A stretch of DNA of 43,612 bases from an uncultured Sphingobacteriaceae bacterium (GTDB lineage Bacteria; Bacteroidota; Bacteroidia; Sphingobacteriales; Sphingobacteriaceae). The notes under the pieces were generated by a model. The model was not told the DNA's origin. It saw only the letters and a list, made by a program, of their open reading frames with translations, and did not search any database. Where the stretch lies: assembly GCA_946887045.1 (NCBI GenBank), contig CAMPKC010000038.1, forward strand, positions 1 to 43,612, written 5' to 3'. Positions within the stretch are counted from its first letter, which is position 1, and the number at the start of each line of letters is the position of its first letter. Position numbers and translations under genes: made by a program. This document shows positions 36,106 through 43,192 of this stretch, one piece after another.

Positions 36106-36942
36106 ATAATTTTTATGTTCTGAATATCGTACCGTTTTAAAGTTTTCTGTTTCATTCCAGTTCGCCCAACCATCAGACATTATATGCTTATCAATATAGC
36201 AAAAGACAAAGGAAACATTTGAGTAGAGTCTCCATGGCCGGCCTAAAGAAACACTCCGGAGGGCACTGTCTCCGGTTAATTTGCAATCGTAAAAAACAAA
36301 TCCAAAAGGATGAGATTGAGGCGTTGAAGCAGCTGTAACATGAGAGTTTTTTTTACTATGGATGTGGCATTGTTCGAACCAAACGGTTGCCGATCCAAAT
36401 ATAAAATCAGTTGTTCCTTCGATATAACAGTTTTTATAATATTGTCTGCTGTTATCTCCGTTAACAAACAGAATATCCTGATTGCCAAGTACGCGGCAAT
36501 CGAGGAATAGAGCTTTGTCGCCCCGAACATCTAAAGCTACCGCCTGGCCTGCGGTAAACCCGGCATCATTGCGGAATGTAATATTTTTGGCCGAGAAATT
36601 ATCAGCGTTTATTTGAAAGCTGTAAGAATTATGGGTATTAACCGGTCCCACCCTGGGCGACACGATGCCCGGATGATCATCATAAGCAAGAATAGTCCTG
36701 AACTTATCCTGTCCAATTAAGGTCACGAAATTCTTTTGAGCAACAAGAAGTAATTTCTCTTTATAAAATCCATTCTTAATGAAAATCACAAATTCCTTTT
36801 TGTTACCAACCGGAACCGCATCCAGTGCCTCCTGAACTGTTTTAAAATTCCCTGACCCATCTTGCGCTACCACTATTCGCTTCGCCTGAGCGGCAATGAA
36901 AATCAAATTAAAAAAGAGAGACAGTAAAATGAGTTTTTTCAT
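36091..36942 (-). CDS. Pectinesterase (CE8), frameshifted near its 3' end
   Basis: As read, 283 residues. The enzyme removes methyl esters from homogalacturonan so that pectate lyases can act. A signal peptide (about 1-20, ending FIAAQA) is followed by the beta-helix domain. The catalytic set is complete: Gln133 in GQAVAL, Asp156 in GNQDILFV, the nucleophile Asp179 in GTTDFIFG, and Arg235 in LGRPW. The frame then ends at YSEHKNYGHWR, whereas family members continue NYGxGA and about 45 more residues. That tail is present in the next frame (35964-36105). The truncated product keeps the active site but loses the C-terminal strands and helix. It is divergent from the PL1 lipoprotein gene across a region with a double operator. 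Confidence 0.87.
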   Translation of the reverse strand: MKKLILLSLFFNLIFIAAQAKRIVVAQDGSGNFKTVQEALDAVPVGNKKEFVIFIKNGFYKEKLLLVAQKNFVTLIGQDKFRTILAYDDHPGIVSPRVGPVNTHNSYSFQINADNFSAKNITFRNDAGFTAGQAVALDVRGDKALFLDCRVLGNQDILFVNGDNSRQYYKNCYIEGTTDFIFGSATVWFEQCHIHSKKNSHVTAASTPQSHPFGFVFYDCKLTGDSALRSVSLGRPWRLYSNVSFVFCYIDKHIMSDGWANWNETENFKTVRYSEHKNYGHWR

Positions 36943-36973
36943 TTTTTCAAAACTAAAATTTCAGACAGGCACA

Positions 36974-36981
36974 CAAGATTA
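36974..36981 (-). promoter_or_regulatory. Candidate -7 box for the pectinesterase unit
   Basis: On the minus strand the bases read TAATCTTG, one mismatch from TAnnTTTG, 32 bp upstream of the start. The gap to the left arm of operator site D is 42-43 bp. Confidence 0.37.
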
Positions 36982-37024
36982 AAAAAGATTTTGATTACTA
37001 ATCAATCCATTAAGAATAAATCTA

Positions 37025-37060
37025 TGCAAACGTTGCCGGAACTTTCCGGGAACGTTTGCA
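37025..37060. promoter_or_regulatory. Pectin-regulon operator candidate, site D (inverted pair)
   Basis: The left arm TGCAAACGTTGCCGGAA (37025-37041) and the right arm TTCCGGGAACGTTTGCA (37044-37060) are inverted copies differing at one of 17 positions, with a 2-bp spacer. Each arm matches sites A-C. The pair sits between the divergent pectinesterase and PL1 genes, with one GCAA end facing each gene. No T-run follows, so it is not a terminator. Confidence 0.68.
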
Positions 37061-37104
37061 CACTTTTTAATGGCAAAATCCATACGTGAAGGACTCCCTT
37101 TTTG

Positions 37105-37112
37105 TATTTTTA
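37105..37112 (+). promoter_or_regulatory. Candidate -7 box for the PL1-GH2 unit
   Basis: TATTTTTA is one mismatch from TAnnTTTG, 38 bp upstream of the PL1 start. It lies 43 bp beyond the right arm of operator site D, mirroring the arrangement on the other side. Confidence 0.35.
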
Positions 37113-37150
37113 CTTCAACCAATTATTCCCGATAACCGAAAAATCATTTA

Positions 37151-38662
37151 ATGAGAAAATTAACCCTACTTATTTTAATGGTGGTTGTGTCAACGTTGGC
37201 ATTAACTAACTGCAAAAAGAAATCGACTCCAATTGTCGAAGGTCCCGGCACGCCGAACAATCCAGCACCAGAACAACCCGCCGCTCCGGTCCCGGTTAAT
37301 GAGCTGGCCAGTGCTTTTCCCGGTGCAGAAGGATTCGGGAAAGATGTGACCGGAGGTCGTGGCGGAAAAGTAATATTTGTAACAACCATTGCCGATGGTT
37401 CGCAGGAAGGAACCCTTAGGTATGCACTTAACCAAACAGGCCCCAGGATAATAGTATTTACGATATCGGGAACAATAGCGCTTAACTCCAGTCTCGACAT
37501 CAAGAACGGCAGTGTAACCATTGCAGGCCAAACAGCACCAGGCGATGGAATTTGCATAAAAAATTACCCTGTAACCATTAGTGCAGACAACGTCATCATT
37601 CGATACATGAGGTTTAGAATGGGAGATGAAAAGAACGTGGAAGCAGATGCGCTGGGCGGGAGATTCCACAAAGGCATAATTGTAGATCATTGCTCGATGA
37701 GCTGGTCGGTAGATGAAACAGTATCATTCTATGCAAACGAAAACACTACCATTCAATGGTGTATCGTTTCGGAGAGCCTAAGGTTTTCAGTTCACGATAA
37801 AGGGGCTCATGGATATGGTGGAATTTGGGGCGGTAAAAACGCATCTTTTCATCATAACCTGCTTGCTCACCACGATAGCCGGAATCCCCGTTTAGGCGAA
37901 GAAGCGGGTAAGGCCTTTGCGTTGACAGATCTGGTCGATATCAGGAATAACGTGATCTATAACTGGGCAAATAACAGTGCCTATGGCGGAGAAGCAATGA
38001 ACATCAATTTCGTAAACAACTATTACAAACCTGGCCCGGCAACTGCGACCGGATCAAAAGGAGGTAGAATCTTCTCGCCGGATAAAAATAAAACGATCGG
38101 CACTGAAATATATGACATCTGGGGCAAATTCTACATCAATGGCAATTACGTGGACGGTTATCCCGGTGCTACTGCCGACAATTGGGGTCTGGGAGTTTAT
38201 AATCAATTTCATAGTAGCTACGGCACTGTATCTCAGGCCGACAAAGATGCGATGAAACGATTAACCGAACATCCGACAAATAATAATGTAACAACACATA
38301 CAGCCGAAATTGCCTATTTAAGGGTACTCGACTTTTGTGGTGCTTCTTTAAAAAGAGATACTGTGGATCGAAGGGTGATCAAAAATGTCAGGAACAAAAC
38401 CTTTTCATTTCCGGGCTCGAACGGTTCGGTAAACGGAATTATTGATACCCAGGCCGATGTGGGTGGCTGGCCGATATTACAATCGTTACCGGCTCCAACT
38501 GATACAGACAAAGACGGAATGCCCGATGCATGGGAAACCGCGAAAGGCTTAAATCCAAATTTAGCAAATGCAAATGGCCGGAATTTAAGTACTGCATATG
38601 ACAACATCGAAGTTTACATCAACAGCTTAGTTAAAACTATCACAGAAGAACAGGTTAAATAA
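37151..38662 (+). CDS. PL1-type pectate lyase lipoprotein
   Basis: A 503-residue lipoprotein lyase acting on homogalacturonan. The signal peptide MRKLTLLILMVVVSTLALTNC places the lipidated cysteine at residue 21. A Pro-rich linker (about 25-50) then leads to the beta-helix domain with FPGAEGFGKDVTGGRGGKV, IAGQTAPGDGICIK, DHCSMSWSVDE, SRNPRLGE and VDIRNNVIYNWAN, all typical of Bacteroidota PL1 lyases and related to the domain at 4032-8741. A C-terminal DTDKDGMPDAWETAKGLNP motif resembles a calcium-binding segment and recurs in the larger lyase. It lacks a T9SS domain, so it is probably held at the cell surface or in the periplasm by its lipid. It precedes GH2 by 5 bp. Confidence 0.9.
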   Translation: MRKLTLLILMVVVSTLALTNCKKKSTPIVEGPGTPNNPAPEQPAAPVPVNELASAFPGAEGFGKDVTGGRGGKVIFVTTIADGSQEGTLRYALNQTGPRIIVFTISGTIALNSSLDIKNGSVTIAGQTAPGDGICIKNYPVTISADNVIIRYMRFRMGDEKNVEADALGGRFHKGIIVDHCSMSWSVDETVSFYANENTTIQWCIVSESLRFSVHDKGAHGYGGIWGGKNASFHHNLLAHHDSRNPRLGEEAGKAFALTDLVDIRNNVIYNWANNSAYGGEAMNINFVNNYYKPGPATATGSKGGRIFSPDKNKTIGTEIYDIWGKFYINGNYVDGYPGATADNWGLGVYNQFHSSYGTVSQADKDAMKRLTEHPTNNNVTTHTAEIAYLRVLDFCGASLKRDTVDRRVIKNVRNKTFSFPGSNGSVNGIIDTQADVGGWPILQSLPAPTDTDKDGMPDAWETAKGLNPNLANANGRNLSTAYDNIEVYINSLVKTITEEQVK

Positions 38663-38667
38663 TTTCA

Positions 38668-41600
38668 ATGCTTAAAAAACAAACCAGTGCCCTCGTATTA
38701 TCAGCATTCATGTATATCGCTCCGTCTGCAGCACAGCACACAGGGCGATATATACATGATTTAACTACAAACAATTGGAAGCTAGTTCTCGACAAAAAAG
38801 CATGCTGGAGAAATGATCAATTACATGCTCCTCCGGTTAATTTAAAAAACATTAAAGCAAACCTGCCGACGGGCGGCTGGGAATTATTGAGTAAAGAATC
38901 TGGAATTGTCACAAAGCTCCCCGCAACTGTCGAGCAGTTTTATTGGGGACAGAATGGAAACTCATTCGGTGTATCAGGAAATTATTTAGGCGTATCCTGG
39001 TTCAGCACAAAAACGAATGTCCCGGCTTCCTTAAAAGGTAAAAGATTAACCCTAAATTTTGAAAGTGTCCGCTTTAGAGCAGAAGTTTTCGTCAATCGCA
39101 AGCTGGTTGGGTACGATTTGGTGAATAGCACGCCATTCGAAATAGATATTACCAATGCAGTTCAATACGGTAGGGAAAATGAGATTGCAGTACGCATTAC
39201 CGACCCGAATGGAAATTTTGACTGGCGTGATTCTCAAAATTTTATGTGGGGAATTTACCGTACCAATCCAACCCACGGCTTTGGAGGCATAACCGGAAAA
39301 GTCAAACTGGTTGCCACTGATAAGATATTTATTGAGGATGTATTTGTGAAGAACAAACAAAAAGCAAACGAAATAGAAGTACAGATTACTACAACAAACA
39401 CTACCAGCAAAACCGCAAAAGGGAGTTTATTACTTGAGATTATAGAGAAAGGTACCCAACAAGCTGTATTTCAAAAAAAATATCCTGCTACGCAGACTTC
39501 AAAGGGCAACACAATAAATACCTATACAATTACTGTTGACGACGCAAAGCTTTGGAGCACTGATGAACCCAATTTATACACGCTCAAGACAAGATGGCAA
39601 GGTAGCGACCAAAGTAGCGACGAGCATAGTCAGCGTTTTGGATTCAGATGGTTCGAAGTACGGGATATTGACGGCGACAAGCAATTTTATTTAAACGGAA
39701 AGCGTTTTGTTGCACTTACCTCCATTAGTTGGGGCTTTTGGCCTGTGAATGGGATTGCTCCCTCGGACGAGCTGGCGAGAAAGCAGATTGAGACAGCTAA
39801 GAAGATTGGCCTGAACATGCTCAACTTCCATCGCACCATTGGGCAGCAAAACGTGCTCGACTATGCAGATGAACTTGGCTTACTTTACTTTGCAGAACCG
39901 GGAGGAAATCAATATCCTGCAGACCGGTTTAATGCAACAGATGCTGTCGGGAAAATGCAGGCAGACTTCTATTTCGCTACGCGGGATGAAAAGTTGTTCC
40001 GCATGATTAAAAGAGACAGGAGTCACCCCTCTCTTGTCATCTATAATATGCATAACGAACGCGGAGCGCAGCCACAAAAGCAGGACAGCCTGCAAATGCT
40101 TGCGGCCCATAAAATGGATGAAAGCCGCATCATAACCTATAATTCTTCAAATGGTAACATAAAGCTTGGACCCGATAAACGCTTCAAACTTCACTTACTT
40201 CCCTACGATTTCACATTCCGTGATTATGGCTGGTTCGATCAGCATCATGCTGGCGGCCCGGGTACATACCACGATAACTTGTACAGAAGCCCAAAAGATT
40301 ATCTGCGATATTTTGATCATAAAGACGAAATTATTTACTGGGGAGAAGAAGGCGCCATCGGTACACCTCCCAGACTGCAATTGATCAGAGATGAAATTTT
40401 AAAAACCGGTAAGAATATCGGTTGGGAGAGTGAAGCTTATCTAAAATGGTACGATGCGTATAACAGCTTCCTGCAGAATACCCCTGGCTTTAGCAAGGCA
40501 TTCCCAAATGTTGATTCGCTGACCCGTAAAATGGGAAATGTAGCTTTTTATTATCAGGGAAGAGCTATTGAGAACATTAAAATCAACAATCAGGCGGATG
40601 GCTACGCGGTGAATGGCTGGGAGAGCATGAAACTTGAGAATCACTCGGGTATCGTAGATAATTATCGCAATCCAAAAGGAGATCCGGAATTAATATCCCG
40701 GTATACCCAACCCGTTTACGTGGCTGTAAAAATGAATCGTAAGGTTCTGGGAACGGGCGATACCTCAACGGTCGACTTTCATATCGTAAATGAGGCAAAC
40801 CTACAGGGAAATTGTATTTTAGAGGTAAAAACAATTGCAGAAGACACAAAGATCGTGCTGAACAAAAGCTTCCCTGTAAAGGTAACTGGTGGCTCAACAT
40901 ATGGGGAATTGCTTTTTGAAGGGATGAAGCTGGTTCCTCAAAGCCCGGGCTATACCACGGTAAAAGCAGAGCTGAAACGAGATGGACAAACTGTCGCAAA
41001 AGGGACTGACCAGCTTTTTGCGGTAAGTTTGAATACTATCGGAATACCCTCGACCGGTATGGTTGCTGATACCAGCGGAGTAATTGTACCATTTTTAAAA
41101 TCAGTTGGTATAAACTCCTTCAAAGAATTTAAATCAGGCAGACCGGAAGGAAAATATATGGTTGTTGGCGCCTTTGAACCACAGCAAACCGGAAATCCAT
41201 TAGTAACCGAAATTTTAGAATGGGTAAATGAAGGCAATACGCTGATTGTTATTGGCAATATCGACAAATGGGCCACCTTTTTAGGCCGTAAGGAGCTGAT
41301 GGATTACCGTGGATTGAAAGAACTGGGCACCACCTGGTATGGCGGCAATTACTTTGTTAAAGAACATGAACTTTTTAATGGTCTGCCCCAGAACTGTGTA
41401 TTTAACTGGGAATACCAAAGCCTGGCTACGTACAATAAAAGCCGGATTGGTTTAAGAGTTTTAAATGGTGAAACCGTTGTTGCGTGCGTATCGGACCACA
41501 AACCTGAGGTATATTCTGCATTAAGCATCATTCCGCATGGACGCGGTAAAGTAATTCTTTCCGCTTTAGATATCATGTCGACCATAAAAGATGTAAACAT

Positions 41601-41724
41601 TGGAAAACGGGCTGAAGGCGACGGTGAAAATGCTGCAATGACCACGTTTAATACTTCTTCCAAAAATAAAGCCAATATTGTCGGACAACAGCTTTTGCTG
41701 AATATGATAAAGGCATCTAATTAA
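38668..41724 (+). CDS. GH2-family glycosidase with C-terminal GATase-like domain
   Basis: A 1018-residue exported glycoside hydrolase. After a signal peptide (about 1-22) come a sugar-binding jelly-roll domain (about 30-215, GVSGNYLGVSWFSTK, LNFESVRFRAEVFVN), an immunoglobulin-like domain (about 220-335) and a TIM barrel (about 340-620). The acid/base Glu464 lies in YNMHNE and the nucleophile is Glu560 or Glu561 in IIYWGEEGAIG. Residues about 640-790 are another beta domain. The last 220 residues look like a class I GATase-like alpha/beta domain (KYMVVGAF, ILEWVNEGNTLIVIGN, HELFNGLP, IPHGRGKVILSALDIM). GH2 enzymes in pectin loci include beta-galactosidases and beta-glucuronidase- or galacturonidase-like enzymes; the substrate cannot be fixed here. 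It shares a transcript with the PL1 lyase. Confidence 0.85.
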   Translation: MLKKQTSALVLSAFMYIAPSAAQHTGRYIHDLTTNNWKLVLDKKACWRNDQLHAPPVNLKNIKANLPTGGWELLSKESGIVTKLPATVEQFYWGQNGNSFGVSGNYLGVSWFSTKTNVPASLKGKRLTLNFESVRFRAEVFVNRKLVGYDLVNSTPFEIDITNAVQYGRENEIAVRITDPNGNFDWRDSQNFMWGIYRTNPTHGFGGITGKVKLVATDKIFIEDVFVKNKQKANEIEVQITTTNTTSKTAKGSLLLEIIEKGTQQAVFQKKYPATQTSKGNTINTYTITVDDAKLWSTDEPNLYTLKTRWQGSDQSSDEHSQRFGFRWFEVRDIDGDKQFYLNGKRFVALTSISWGFWPVNGIAPSDELARKQIETAKKIGLNMLNFHRTIGQQNVLDYADELGLLYFAEPGGNQYPADRFNATDAVGKMQADFYFATRDEKLFRMIKRDRSHPSLVIYNMHNERGAQPQKQDSLQMLAAHKMDESRIITYNSSNGNIKLGPDKRFKLHLLPYDFTFRDYGWFDQHHAGGPGTYHDNLYRSPKDYLRYFDHKDEIIYWGEEGAIGTPPRLQLIRDEILKTGKNIGWESEAYLKWYDAYNSFLQNTPGFSKAFPNVDSLTRKMGNVAFYYQGRAIENIKINNQADGYAVNGWESMKLENHSGIVDNYRNPKGDPELISRYTQPVYVAVKMNRKVLGTGDTSTVDFHIVNEANLQGNCILEVKTIAEDTKIVLNKSFPVKVTGGSTYGELLFEGMKLVPQSPGYTTVKAELKRDGQTVAKGTDQLFAVSLNTIGIPSTGMVADTSGVIVPFLKSVGINSFKEFKSGRPEGKYMVVGAFEPQQTGNPLVTEILEWVNEGNTLIVIGNIDKWATFLGRKELMDYRGLKELGTTWYGGNYFVKEHELFNGLPQNCVFNWEYQSLATYNKSRIGLRVLNGETVVACVSDHKPEVYSALSIIPHGRGKVILSALDIMSTIKDVNIGKRAEGDGENAAMTTFNTSSKNKANIVGQQLLLNMIKASN

Positions 41725-41732
41725 AAACTCTT

Positions 41733-41783
41733 ATCAGGTGCAAGCAACAAAGTATGAGAAATCAATTATTGCTTGCACCTGAT
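41733..41783. terminator. Hairpin between convergent GH2 and esterase genes, possible terminator
   Basis: ATCAGGTGCAAGCAA (41733-41747) and TTGCTTGCACCTGAT (41769-41783) are a perfect 15-bp inverted repeat with a 21-nt loop. It sits between two convergent stop codons, as a bidirectional terminator would, but neither side has a clear T-run. Confidence 0.5.
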
Positions 41784-41815
41784 GCTTAAACATCGCAGAT
41801 AAAACGTTTATATTT

Positions 41816-43120
41816 CTATTTCTTTAACTGTTTTTTAATCCAATCTATTGATTGCTGGTTTGTTTCCGGGAATCGCCAATGGCCCGATATTGGCGTGATA
41901 ACAACTGTTTTCGGCGCTTTAATAGAGTTGACAGCCGCGTAAACAGAGGTTGGTGGAACAACATTGTCATTATAGCCCCATGAATAAAATCCGGGCACCT
42001 TTATATTCTTCGCGAAATTTACGACATCATAATAACCAACTGTCCGGATTTTCTCGGGAGTATTGGTTGTGTGGAGGTTACTTTGGTTGAACAAGTGCGG
42101 CCATCCGCCCGCCCGTCCGTGTAAATATCCGGTAACATCGCTAAGAGCCGGGTAAAATGCCGACAAACCTGTCACTCTTTTATCTAAGCCTGCAGTAACT
42201 ATCGAAAGCGCCCCACCCTGACTTCCACCGGTAACAACAACATTTTTGCCATCAAACTCAGGTAAACTGCAAAGGAAATCTATTGCTCTTACACAGCCCA
42301 TATATACGCTTTTGTAGTAGTAGTTATCCTTATCGTCAAGCTTATTGAATACATAGTCGCCGAAAGCATTACTTATATTTCGATAGGATTCATTAGGGAT
42401 CAGAGGTGATAAGCCATGAATTTCAATATTAAAGACGATAAAACCCAGGCTGGCATAGCTTATAGATGGCGAAATAACTTTTATCCCGGCGCCAGGTGGC
42501 TCAAAAAGGACAGGGTATTTTCCGCGGGCCTTCGGCTTGCTGAGATATCCGTACAGACGCTTACCCTCTTTATAGTTTTGCAAATTCACCAGGTACACAT
42601 CGACTGTGGATGTAGATTTTTCAGGTAAATGGATAACTATCGCATCCATCGGAATTTTAGATGCATCATTCTTTGCATTGTTCCAAAACTGATCAAAATC
42701 CTCCGGCATCTGCACGGTAGGTACAATTTTCTCCGGCGAGAAAGCAAGTTTAATTTCTCCGCTGTAGCTTGCGCCGTCAATCAGGGTTCTCACTACTAAA
42801 CGTCGAAAACCAGGCTGCTTGCTGGTTCCAATCTCTATCGTCCCCTTTCCGCTTTTCAGCAAAAGATTCCCCTTTTTATCCGGCACCAGCATTTCCGGAC
42901 CGATCTCATAATCTATGGATGCATTCTGAACGGGCACGCCAAATTTCAAGACAGTTACTTCAACAACAGCAATCTCATCTACTTTATATTTCCAGTCGCT
43001 GTGATCTGGTGTAAGCACGAAGTCTACCAGTTTAATCGGAGCTGGTGCAGGTTGAGCAGCAACATCAGACAATACTAAAATGCAGGTAATTAAGGTAATT
43101 ATGTAGTTCAATTTCTTCAT
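41816..43120 (-). CDS. Acetyl xylan esterase-like (AXE1/CE7-type) exported esterase
   Basis: A 434-residue alpha/beta hydrolase. The ATG at 43120 begins a good signal peptide (MKKLNYIITLITCILVLSDVAA); an in-frame start 69 bases upstream would put a non-signal leader in front of it. Residues about 30-140 are an N-terminal beta-sandwich domain and about 145-434 the AXE1-type hydrolase: FDQFWNNAK, the nucleophile Ser300 in GGSQGGALS, the acid in WGYNDNVVPPTS and His in SGHWR. Family members remove acetyl groups from xylans, cephalosporins or other acetylated sugars. In this setting acetylated pectin is the likely target. It is downstream of KduI on the same strand, behind a terminator. Confidence 0.85.
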   Translation of the reverse strand: MKKLNYIITLITCILVLSDVAAQPAPAPIKLVDFVLTPDHSDWKYKVDEIAVVEVTVLKFGVPVQNASIDYEIGPEMLVPDKKGNLLLKSGKGTIEIGTSKQPGFRRLVVRTLIDGASYSGEIKLAFSPEKIVPTVQMPEDFDQFWNNAKNDASKIPMDAIVIHLPEKSTSTVDVYLVNLQNYKEGKRLYGYLSKPKARGKYPVLFEPPGAGIKVISPSISYASLGFIVFNIEIHGLSPLIPNESYRNISNAFGDYVFNKLDDKDNYYYKSVYMGCVRAIDFLCSLPEFDGKNVVVTGGSQGGALSIVTAGLDKRVTGLSAFYPALSDVTGYLHGRAGGWPHLFNQSNLHTTNTPEKIRTVGYYDVVNFAKNIKVPGFYSWGYNDNVVPPTSVYAAVNSIKAPKTVVITPISGHWRFPETNQQSIDWIKKQLKK

Positions 43121-43141
43121 TCGAATTGGCTTTAAAGGCAC

Positions 43142-43175
43142 AAAAAAAGAGGCTATCTGTAAAGATGCCTCTTTT
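43142..43175 (-). terminator. Rho-independent terminator of kduI
   Basis: AAAAGAGGC and GCCTCTTTT form the main stem, extended by ATCT/AGAT with one bulged base (43145-43175). On the minus strand a T-run (43142-43148) follows. It begins 18 bp after the stop codon at 43193. Confidence 0.85.
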
Positions 43176-43192
43176 CTAAAAATTATCATATA

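Noticed and set aside
37144..37690. Minus-strand open frames of 137 and 162 codons opposite the PL1 lipoprotein gene
   Set aside because: The plus strand carries a signal peptide and conserved PL1 motifs throughout; the antisense products show no family features.
38475..38495. TACAATCGTTACCGG inside the PL1 lipoprotein gene, similar to the operator motif
   Set aside because: It lies within conserved coding sequence with no promoter context and two changes from the motif; probably chance.
40583..41675. Several minus-strand frames of about 108-138 codons opposite the GH2 gene
   Set aside because: They overlap a clear GH2 protein, and their sequences look like reverse-frame translations without domains.
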